Shown here: in pieces, positions 16,604-23,531 of the stretch
Layout: each line of letters starts with the position of its first letter
Position numbering within the stretch: position 1 is the first letter of the stretch
Source: a virus
Strand: one strand, 5' to 3'
Virus record (IMG/VR): IMGVR_UViG_3300012931_000049
Coordinates: 1-37,557 of that record
DNA: 37,557 nucleotides
Program-made: the position numbers and the translations under genes
The notes under the pieces: generated by a model
The model's database searches: none
Told to the model about the DNA's origin: nothing
What the model saw: only the letters and a program-made list of their open reading frames with translations

Positions 16604-19168
16604 ATGGCCGAGGAAAATGTCAGATGCGCTTATAGAAATTTTTGTTTTGGATCATTAAACGGATCATTTCATACTATAGACGCTACCAATAGTATCGCTA
16701 GACTTTTGTTTAAAAGCTCTGATGGAGCTTTAATTGGTAATTCATATACCTTATCCCCCTCTTTTGCGCAGGGAACTCAAATAGACACCTTGATATATGC
16801 CGGTCCTAGATATTTAAATGCTACACAAATTCAAGATGGGCTTCCTTTTTATACTCTATATAATGGTATTATATCGGAATGGCATTTAAGTAGGACTACT
16901 GGTGATTTATTACTATATAATAGTAGTGATGATTTTAGTGATAATAACTATACTTCTATGTCGGTTGAATACTATTTTAATTCATTTGCTTATAATACAA
17001 CTTCAGGAACTGGTTATATACAAGTAACTACTTCAGGTATAATTGATGTAGATGATATTTTATTATTGGGTCCTAGCACAGATAATGATAGTTTAAATCA
17101 TTATGAATATGTGTTTGTAGTGGCTGCCTCTGGAACAAATATTTATGTTCAAACATTAGGTGGTGGAACTGCCACAGTCAATGAATATTTATCTGGAGAT
17201 AAAATAACCTTACTTAGATCTTTATATTTATTTAGCAGTGATGGTTATTTAGATAAAAGATCTATCAGAGATTTTTCATTAATAGATAGTAAATATAATG
17301 TGTTATATTCAGATGTAACCGCGTCCTCATGGCATTCAGCTTATAGAGCTATAGCTCTTATTAAATCAGAAGGCAGTAATATGTTTTATGTGGACCCTTA
17401 TGATGACTACACATTAATAAAATCTCACACACTTACAACTTCTAAAACAGATAAAGTATCAAAATGGTCTGTATTGGCTTTAGACTTTGATGACTTATCA
17501 ATATATAGGTTACAGGATGGAAAAACATTATCTGATGATACAGGAGCTTTTATAGATTACACTTGGAGTACTTATAATTATCATCAAGACACAATATCTG
17601 TTTATACTAAAAGCATAACTACTAAGACTAATTTTACTGCAGTGCTGACAAATGATTATGATGTAGTTACTCTTAAAGCTATAGTTAGGGATCAATACGG
17701 GATTGGATTGAATAGTAAATTAGTCTATTTTGCGAAAGTATCTGGCGATACTGGTGGATATTTTACTCCATTAAATGGTCAGTCGTATACTAATGCTAGT
17801 GGTATTGCTGAGATTACATATACTACTGGGTATTATGCCCCTACTAGTACTGATGAGGATTCTGAGGAAATTATTATAAGTGTAAAAACTGATGGGGCTT
17901 CTAATTTAACAGGCAGTCAATATGTATGGGATAAATTATACCTTAAGATATGTAAAAGATTTGATGGGTCGTTATATATAGATACAATACCTAGTGGAAT
18001 ATCAAATATAGTTTATTTGGATCAGCCGGCTAGTAGTATTGATAGTAGTTTATACATAGACTGTTTAAGTAAATTTAGTAATCCTGGTGGACATTGGACT
18101 TCTACATCAGTGCCATCATCTACTTTTGCTATAATGGACCAGCTTACTTCTTTTGATGATTCTTTTTATTTAGCCCAAATTCAATCTACATATTCTGGTA
18201 TAATTCCAGTTAATCAATTGTCCACAATATCCGATGAAGTAACATGTAGCCAAACTTATGTGAGTAGGCATGTGACTACAGGCCATATAGCCACTACTAC
18301 CATAGACCAATTTCAATTCGTTGAGGACGCTATTCCGGTTTTTTGGTCGGAGAAAAATAGCATTGGCACTGATATATGGATAAGATTACGCCCATATGCT
18401 TTTAGTTTAAATCAAACATCAGTAGTATTTAAAGTAAAAGAAATTTCTTACGAAGGTGATACTGGATGGATAGATGTATCTAACCAATGCGTAATAACTA
18501 CTTTTGATGCTGGTGGAGGCTTACTAGGACTGGATATTTTATATAATCCTGTTGATGATTTTCATTATGGAAGTATAGTTTACGTAAGTATATCTGTTTA
18601 TGACAATGCTCCTATACCTAACATTATTTTGACTGATTATTGGTTTAGAGTCGTACCAGATTTTAAGGCGCCTTATATAACAAATGAATCGCCTAATAGA
18701 GAAGAGGAATCTGTTGATGTCAACTCTAATATTTCTTTTGATATTATAGATGTTGGTGCTGGTGTAGATATTGATACTATGGAGTTATATATTAATAATA
18801 AGCGCATATATGACATTACTAGTAGCGGTATTTCTGGAGGATACCATATAGAATATTTAAACATTGATGGGTTCTATTATGGACAAACCATTGAACTTGC
18901 TATAAAGGCATACGATATTTCAGATTATACTAATGTATTATATGACACATGGCGATTCTATACTTCAGGTAGCACAGGGCCATGGATTGATATAGACAGT
19001 TTTCGTCCTAGGAACTGTTCATATGGAATTCCTAGAAAATGGGCAGGAATTTCAGTTAATATTTATGGTGTAGATGATACAGGTGTAGCCCCTAATAGTA
19101 TTATTGTTCATATAGGTGGCAGCGAAAGAACCGTGTCTATTATACCAATTATATTACGAATACAATAA
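16604..19168 (+). CDS. Fibre paralogue 3 with extra Ig-like domains
   Basis: 854 residues; RBS AAAGGGGG lies 7 nt before ATG. It is the third tandem paralogue: the N-terminal ~335 residues have the same propeller-like units (GSFHTIDATNSIARLLFKSS, SVEYYFNSFAYN, ALDFDDLSIYRLQ, DYTWSTYNYH). An invasin-like Ig domain follows (~345-440: LKAIVRDQYGIGLNSKLVYF, then TNASGIAEITYTTG). Residues ~450-570 hold four short repeats around small Leu/Ser sites (DGSLYIDTI, DSSLYIDCL, DDSFYLAQI). From ~590 come two or three Ig-like domains, the clearest at ~685-788 (APYITNESPN, then ISFDIIDVGAGVDIDTMELY). The last domain stops early at IIPIILRIQ. It is probably a surface fibre or adhesin. Confidence 0.65.
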   Translation: MAEENVRCAYRNFCFGSLNGSFHTIDATNSIARLLFKSSDGALIGNSYTLSPSFAQGTQIDTLIYAGPRYLNATQIQDGLPFYTLYNGIISEWHLSRTTGDLLLYNSSDDFSDNNYTSMSVEYYFNSFAYNTTSGTGYIQVTTSGIIDVDDILLLGPSTDNDSLNHYEYVFVVAASGTNIYVQTLGGGTATVNEYLSGDKITLLRSLYLFSSDGYLDKRSIRDFSLIDSKYNVLYSDVTASSWHSAYRAIALIKSEGSNMFYVDPYDDYTLIKSHTLTTSKTDKVSKWSVLALDFDDLSIYRLQDGKTLSDDTGAFIDYTWSTYNYHQDTISVYTKSITTKTNFTAVLTNDYDVVTLKAIVRDQYGIGLNSKLVYFAKVSGDTGGYFTPLNGQSYTNASGIAEITYTTGYYAPTSTDEDSEEIIISVKTDGASNLTGSQYVWDKLYLKICKRFDGSLYIDTIPSGISNIVYLDQPASSIDSSLYIDCLSKFSNPGGHWTSTSVPSSTFAIMDQLTSFDDSFYLAQIQSTYSGIIPVNQLSTISDEVTCSQTYVSRHVTTGHIATTTIDQFQFVEDAIPVFWSEKNSIGTDIWIRLRPYAFSLNQTSVVFKVKEISYEGDTGWIDVSNQCVITTFDAGGGLLGLDILYNPVDDFHYGSIVYVSISVYDNAPIPNIILTDYWFRVVPDFKAPYITNESPNREEESVDVNSNISFDIIDVGAGVDIDTMELYINNKRIYDITSSGISGGYHIEYLNIDGFYYGQTIELAIKAYDISDYTNVLYDTWRFYTSGSTGPWIDIDSFRPRNCSYGIPRKWAGISVNIYGVDDTGVAPNSIIVHIGGSERTVSIIPIILRIQ

Positions 19169-19205
19169 TCTAACCATATATAAAATAGAAGGATTGTAGA
19201 TTATA

Positions 19206-19823
19206 ATGACTATACTTATAGATAATTTTTCCTTAGAAATATCTGAATATTCGGCTATAGAAGATTTGGATTATTTTGCTGTGGATGTAATAGATTATGA
19301 AAATACTATAAGTACTTCTGGAACTTATTTTTTATTGAATGATGAAGTTGTTGATACTAGTTTGTCTGGAATAATTGGCGGATATAGAGCATATTATTAC
19401 ACAAACTATTTAACTTCTAGTGGTACTATTACACTTACTATTCATGCCGAAAATAATATTGGCGATATTGAAGATGTTGATTTTACATTTTTGTCGGGAT
19501 ATAGAGTAGAATTCAATGATTACATAGATTGGGGTCCAAGAAATACCGTAATTACTACGGTAAAGGCCTCTAATCTGGCTTTTTGCCCTAATACTGAAGG
19601 GGCATCTACTTATTTTGAAACTGCGGAGTTGCAATCTATAGATTTAAATGCGTCTATTATGTGTGCTGAAAGTGTAAATTTGGGAGCGCAGATATATCCG
19701 CAAAATACTTTTTACTTTTATGGGAGAACTTATATGGTGACTATTAGTGGAGTCAAAGATTTCTCTGGAAATATAATGGAACCTGTAACTTTTAGTTTTA
19801 CAATAGAAAATCCGAATGATTAA
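19206..19823 (+). CDS. Ig-like fibre protein, 205 aa
   Basis: ATG at 19206, with a weaker, distant RBS (AGAAGGA, about 13 nt away). Two Ig-like units are visible: residues ~1-95 (FAVDVIDYENTISTSGTYFL, then GYRAYYYTNYLTSSGTITLT) and ~96-205 (ending in YGRTYMVTISGVKDFSGNIM and FSFTIENPND, the usual last strand of bacterial Ig repeats). Content and position suggest it continues the Ig series of the preceding gene. However, the frames differ and an in-frame TAG lies at 19197-19199, so it is annotated as a separate gene. The HNH gene begins 15 nt downstream. Confidence 0.6.
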   Translation: MTILIDNFSLEISEYSAIEDLDYFAVDVIDYENTISTSGTYFLLNDEVVDTSLSGIIGGYRAYYYTNYLTSSGTITLTIHAENNIGDIEDVDFTFLSGYRVEFNDYIDWGPRNTVITTVKASNLAFCPNTEGASTYFETAELQSIDLNASIMCAESVNLGAQIYPQNTFYFYGRTYMVTISGVKDFSGNIMEPVTFSFTIENPND

Positions 19824-19838
19824 ATAAGGACTGAATGA

Positions 19839-20546
19839 ATGAAAAAGTTGATGTACACATTTGTTAAAAACGAATTTGAAAAAGAGGGTTACGAATTATT
19901 AGATGATCATTATATAAATTCCAGACATAAGTTGAATTACAAATGTAATAGAGGGCATTATCATAGTATTACTTTTAGGGATTGGAAATCTAAAAGAAGA
20001 TGCCCTATATGTAGTATAGATAAAAGGGCATCTAAACGAAGATTAGATTTTGATGTAATTAAGAAATCTTTTGAATCTGAAGGATATATACTTACTGATG
20101 ATTTAAATTACAAAAACAATGATCAGCTTTTAGAGTTCATTTGTCCTAATGGGCATAAACATAAAATGAGTTATCATAACTGGAAAAATGGATGGCGGTG
20201 TGTGTATTGTCGTTATGAGAGGCAATCAAGGGTTTATGTTGGTCCAAACAGTTCTCAATGGAAAAGTGGTATTGCGCATGAACCATATGCACCAATTTGG
20301 GGTGATAAAAAATTCAAGGAATCAATAAAAGTACGTGATAATTATGAATGTCAAAATCCACACTGTTGGCATAAAGACAAAGTATTACATATCCATCACA
20401 TTGACTACAATAAAAAGAATTGCGATGACTCTAATTTAATAACGCTGTGTAGAAGCTGTAATGCTAGAGCCAATAATAGAAGAGGCGGTTGGCAGCAACT
20501 TTATGAAAATATTATACAGTTAAAATATAATTTTAAGGAGGACTAA
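19839..20546 (+). CDS. Free-standing HNH homing endonuclease with two Zn-ribbon-like repeats
   Basis: 235 residues. The HNH domain lies at ~165-215: VRDNYECQNPHCWHKDK, then LHIHHIDYNKKN with His184, His186 and His187, then DDSNLITLCRSCNARANN with Asn199. The paired CxxC-type cysteines are typical of HNH endonucleases. The N-terminus holds two copies of a ~50-residue unit, EGYELLDDHYI...CNRGHYHSITFRDWK...CPIC and EGYILTDDLNY...CPNGHKHKMSYHNWK...CVYC, which resembles zinc-ribbon DNA-binding repeats found in phage HNH proteins. The enzyme probably nicks or cuts a related phage's allele to spread itself. Its last codons, AAG GAG GAC TAA, contain the RBS of the next gene, so it sits exactly in front of that gene's native signals. 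Confidence 0.88.
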   Translation: MKKLMYTFVKNEFEKEGYELLDDHYINSRHKLNYKCNRGHYHSITFRDWKSKRRCPICSIDKRASKRRLDFDVIKKSFESEGYILTDDLNYKNNDQLLEFICPNGHKHKMSYHNWKNGWRCVYCRYERQSRVYVGPNSSQWKSGIAHEPYAPIWGDKKFKESIKVRDNYECQNPHCWHKDKVLHIHHIDYNKKNCDDSNLITLCRSCNARANNRRGGWQQLYENIIQLKYNFKED

Positions 20547-20549
20547 AAT

Positions 20550-22103
20550 ATGTGCGCTGCGTCAACACGATGGGTACAGATGAATCCGGCCAGTGTAGGA
20601 TCAGCTGGTGTAGGAGATAATGATGGTAGAGGTACAAGGGGATATTCCAAAGCTACGGCTTCTGTTGGGGATACTTTTACAATAGGTTCTACCACTAGTA
20701 GACTATATATAACAATAGGTAGTACTTCAGCTCCCTATATTACTATTTATTCTGGGTCTGATTTGGATCCTAGATTTTTGGCTAAGGATATTACGGAGAA
20801 GTTACATGCCATTGATACTTCTGAAGAATACTCAAAGGCCATATGTGTATGGGAAAATGATGGTACTAATAATCATTTTAGTATTTATTCAGGCGAACTT
20901 GGGTCTGGATCTCAGGTGGTTGTAGGTAGTGGTACGTATTCTGCTCATTCTGTATTAGGATGGGATACTAAAACTGAAAATGGTGGTGTAGCTGGTTCTG
21001 ATGCTTTTGGAGGAACTGTTTCAGTTTCTGGAACTTACTATGGGCTATTTTCAGATATATATAAAATAGTTGTGCGTAGTACTACGGATGAATTAGCTGC
21101 TGTGCGTGGTATTGGTACACCTTCTAAAGGTGGTAGTAATACATATGCCGGAACGATAACAACTGGGGGTATATTTCAATATACCTCTGATGACACATAT
21201 ACAATTTCCATTGATACTACTAATGGGACTACAATGGGTGCGGGTACAGGCAACGTTCCTACTATGACCTGGACATCAACTGGTAGTGATAATTCTTCAG
21301 CTAATATAGAACTTCTTTTTTCAAATTACTGGTATAATGTGGGTACTAAAGGACTTAAGGTTAAATTCACTGACGCAGTATTTAACACAGTGGCCACTGC
21401 TTGGACTGTTGCTTGCGTAAAGGCTGATTACGCCCAGGGTACTAATGCTACAGCTCCTGTGGGCACTGCTGAATATGTGTGGAGTTCTGACCGTGGAGAT
21501 GATAGCAGCTCCGCCATGACCACAGTTTCAGGATCATATACTAGATTAGGATCTAAAGGATTATATGTTAAGTTTACTGGTACTGGTGATATGGGTGCTG
21601 GCGATACATTCTATGTGCTTTGCGCAGGCCCACAACCTTATGCTTATAATATAAGCTCGGTCAATTATGGTAATGTAACCGTTTCTACTGAGAGCCCTGT
21701 CAAATGCGTTATGTTTGAAGTTGAATCGGGCGCTGTGGAGGTAAGTACTGTAAAGTTTGGATTACAGAGTCATGGAACTTTTTCGCATCACAATACCAGT
21801 GGAGCTGATACTTATTTTAGATTTGGTACTGTAGGTCCGGCTAATATGGCTGGATCTTCACCGATAAATGGTATTGAGTGGTATCCTGATGTGGCTGCTA
21901 CTGATATTGATAGTGATACCCCGCCTACTTATTTATATGCAACCGAGGATAATTTGGCAGTAGTTGCGACGGCGGACGATAGTGAGTCTGTTGGTAGTTT
22001 GGGACTTTGTGCTGACCCAGTGTGGTTCAATATTAGATTGGGGGCAAGCGAGACTGGTGCAAATAGCACAATTAATTATCGTTGCTATTTTGATTATTGT
22101 TAG
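20550..22103 (+). CDS. Virion structural protein with hook-'IN'-like domain, 517 aa
   Basis: RBS AAGGAGG at 20535-20541, 8 nt before ATG. Residues ~45-150 repeat the domain seen in the 10152 product: LYITIGSTSAPYITIYSG, then the helix AKDITEKLHAIDT, then NHFSIYSGELGSG and HSVLGWD. Residues ~235-370 contain an internal duplication (NVGTKGLKVKFT...AWTVACV and RLGSKGLYVKFT...TFYVLCA). The C-terminal third (~385-517) is a well-formed beta domain (SHGTFSHHNTSGADTYFRFG, DPVWFNIRLGASETGANS), ending in Cys. It stops with TAG followed at once by TAA. It is flanked by two endonuclease genes of different families, as expected when mobile endonucleases target a conserved gene. The exact virion role is unknown. 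Confidence 0.65.
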   Translation: MCAASTRWVQMNPASVGSAGVGDNDGRGTRGYSKATASVGDTFTIGSTTSRLYITIGSTSAPYITIYSGSDLDPRFLAKDITEKLHAIDTSEEYSKAICVWENDGTNNHFSIYSGELGSGSQVVVGSGTYSAHSVLGWDTKTENGGVAGSDAFGGTVSVSGTYYGLFSDIYKIVVRSTTDELAAVRGIGTPSKGGSNTYAGTITTGGIFQYTSDDTYTISIDTTNGTTMGAGTGNVPTMTWTSTGSDNSSANIELLFSNYWYNVGTKGLKVKFTDAVFNTVATAWTVACVKADYAQGTNATAPVGTAEYVWSSDRGDDSSSAMTTVSGSYTRLGSKGLYVKFTGTGDMGAGDTFYVLCAGPQPYAYNISSVNYGNVTVSTESPVKCVMFEVESGAVEVSTVKFGLQSHGTFSHHNTSGADTYFRFGTVGPANMAGSSPINGIEWYPDVAATDIDSDTPPTYLYATEDNLAVVATADDSESVGSLGLCADPVWFNIRLGASETGANSTINYRCYFDYC

Positions 22104-22220
22104 TAAGTGTTAGATTTTAAGGATAGAGTATTTAATGCCCATAACAATGGGGGACGGGATGGTCTGAACAGAAATGTGGATTAAAATTAATGTTTTATAG
22201 GTGACGGAGGAAACTATTAT

Positions 22221-22250
22221 ATGAAAACTATAAGAGCTATTCAAATATAA
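22221..22250 (+). CDS. Nine-codon ORF (possible leader peptide)
   Basis: ATG at 22221 is 10 nt after GGAGG and encodes MKTIRAIQI, then TAA. The RBS is better than that of the endonuclease gene downstream. Codons 5-8 (AGA GCT ATT CAA) are exactly the left arm of the terminator hairpin, so ribosomes on this ORF would interfere with hairpin formation. It could be a regulatory leader or the remnant of a gene start interrupted by insertion of the endonuclease. No evidence of translation is available. Confidence 0.4.
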   Translation: MKTIRAIQI

Positions 22251-22280
22251 ATATATTTTATGTTGGATAGCTCTTTTTGT
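22232..22280 (+). terminator. Intrinsic terminator upstream of endonuclease gene
   Basis: The left arm AAGAGCTATTCAA (22232-22244) pairs with TTGGATAGCTCTT (22263-22275): 13 bp with one G-T wobble and an 18-nt AT-rich loop. A T-run interrupted by one G follows (TTTGTTTATT, from 22276). It would end the transcript of the upstream structural genes and insulate the endonuclease gene. It is the only clear terminator in the window. Confidence 0.75.
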
Positions 22281-22297
22281 TTATTATAGATAAAATC

Positions 22298-23194
22298 ATG
22301 CGTGGTGGAATAAAAAAGAAATTAGATGAAAGTAAAGATTATATTATTTACTTATATAAAACTGGATACACTCAGAAAGAGATAGCTTCTATCTTTGATG
22401 TGAGTCAGGGTACTATAGGCAGAAGATTAAATAAATGGGGAATTATTACAGCTGTACCCATAGACAATGCTGTATTAAAAAATATGTATATAAATGATTG
22501 CCTTACTTGTAGAGAAATAGCTGCATTTTTTAATGTTAGCACTTCTTGTATAAATTATAAATTACACACATTAGGCATATATAGCAAAAGTACTTGGCGT
22601 CCATTTGTTAAAACATTGTTGCGAAAAGATATTTCTAAGGGCATTATCTATAATTTGTATTATAATAAGAAACTAAGTATGTCTGAAATAGCTAATGGAT
22701 ACGGATGTAGTAGATCTTCTATTGGAAGAAGATTTATGGAGTATGGTTTAAAGCCAAGGGATAGAGTAGAAGCACATTTAAAGGGTAAAAAACATCCCAA
22801 TTACGGAAAGCCAATGTCTATTGCCGCAAAAATAAAACAATTAAATACCATAAAAGGCAAGACCATTGTAATAAAATCCTATGGTAAAGGTAATGGTGCC
22901 TATTATGATACACCACACCAAGGTAGAATGTGGATGAGGTCTGGCTGGGAATTAAAGGTTGCAGATTATCTAACTTCACAAAGTAAAGATTGGTATTATG
23001 AATATAAATGGTTGGACATTGGTGATACGCATTACTTACCAGATTTTTATCTACCAGTTGAAAATAAGTACATTGAAGTTAAGGGATGGAAAACCGATAA
23101 GACCATGAAAAAATATAATATAGCTAAAGAGATTTATGAAATAGAGTTGTGGGACAAAACAAAATTAGAGTCAATGGGAATATCAATAAGATAA
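22298..23194 (+). CDS. Free-standing PD-(D/E)XK homing endonuclease
   Basis: 298 residues from ATG 22298; a TTG at 22277 in the same frame lies in the terminator tail and is rejected. No good RBS precedes it. Three helix-turn-helix units fill the first half: TQKEIASIFDVSQGTIGRRL, CREIAAFFNVSTSCINYKL and MSEIANGYGCSRSSIGRRF. A short NUMOD-type motif follows (HLKGKKHPNYGKPMS). The C-terminal nuclease core reads RSGWELKVADYL (Glu218), then YEYKW, then YLPDFYLP (Asp249) and YIEVKGW (Glu260, Lys262), the D...ExK catalytic pattern of Vsr-like and PD-(D/E)XK homing enzymes. Transfer from another phage is likely. It probably targets the neighbouring structural genes; the cleavage site is unknown. Confidence 0.86.
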   Translation: MRGGIKKKLDESKDYIIYLYKTGYTQKEIASIFDVSQGTIGRRLNKWGIITAVPIDNAVLKNMYINDCLTCREIAAFFNVSTSCINYKLHTLGIYSKSTWRPFVKTLLRKDISKGIIYNLYYNKKLSMSEIANGYGCSRSSIGRRFMEYGLKPRDRVEAHLKGKKHPNYGKPMSIAAKIKQLNTIKGKTIVIKSYGKGNGAYYDTPHQGRMWMRSGWELKVADYLTSQSKDWYYEYKWLDIGDTHYLPDFYLPVENKYIEVKGWKTDKTMKKYNIAKEIYEIELWDKTKLESMGISIR

Positions 23195-23213
23195 TTATAA
23201 GGAGTGCTGTAAT

Positions 23214-23531
23214 ATGGAAGAATTCATAGGATGGGAAGTGGAATTAAAAGATGGTACGATCATGCGGGAATACCAAACTGAATGGCGGTTGGTTCCTAAA
23301 AAAGATATTGTTAGATTGTCACTTTACCATTATAATGGGCGTAGATGGGATTTAACTGGGAAGGCATCTTATGGGGTCAAGACCAGAGGATCCATGGTAC
23401 CAGGAATAAAAGAAAGTTTTAGAATAGAAAGACGTACAATTTTTTATTATGAAGGTGCCACTAAAGTATGTTACCATGTAGACGAGATGACTGGTAAATT
23501 TAATATAGAGGTAATAGATACTAATGGCTAA
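23214..23531 (+). CDS. Hypothetical protein, 105 aa, overlapping the next gene
   Basis: Not recognised. RBS ATAAGGAGT lies about 10 nt before ATG. The product is a compact alpha/beta protein with strands rich in Arg/Lys/Trp (WRLVPKKDIVRLSLYHYNGR, then ERRTIFYYEGATKVCYHVDE) and no signal peptide. Its end overlaps the following giant gene by 8 nt, pointing to coupled translation. A chaperone or accessory role for the large virion protein is possible but unsupported by any motif. Confidence 0.65.
   Translation: MEEFIGWEVELKDGTIMREYQTEWRLVPKKDIVRLSLYHYNGRRWDLTGKASYGVKTRGSMVPGIKESFRIERRTIFYYEGATKVCYHVDEMTGKFNIEVIDTNG

Larger units (their letters stand above)
22104..22297 (+). other. Only sizeable intergenic gap: leader ORF plus terminator
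   Basis: About 190 nt between the 20550 gene and the downstream endonuclease, the longest non-coding stretch of the window. After TAG-TAA the same frame stays open for 26 codons (22107-22184) but has no RBS. Then come a tiny 5-bp stem (CCCAT/ATGGG, 22138-22151), a good RBS (GGAGG at 22206-22210), the nine-codon ORF, and a 13-bp terminator hairpin. No tRNA or intron core is recognised. Confidence 0.6.

Noticed and set aside
19140-19210. Frameshift joining 16604-19168 and 19206-19823 into one Ig-rich protein
   Set aside because: The downstream frame has an in-frame TAG at 19197-19199 before its ATG, so a single frameshift does not restore continuity. A weak RBS supports a separate start. Two changes would be needed.
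22138-22151. Short hairpin CCCAT/ATGGG
   Set aside because: Only 5 bp with no T-run or conserved context; too weak to call a regulatory element.
22246-22253. T4-like late promoter word TATAAATA upstream of the endonuclease
   Set aside because: It lies in the AT-rich terminator loop and similar words occur by chance all over this sequence. No other copies are found at gene starts.
22104-22297. Group I or II intron around the endonuclease gene
   Set aside because: No conserved intron core pairing was recognised, and the flanking genes appear complete with their own starts and stops.
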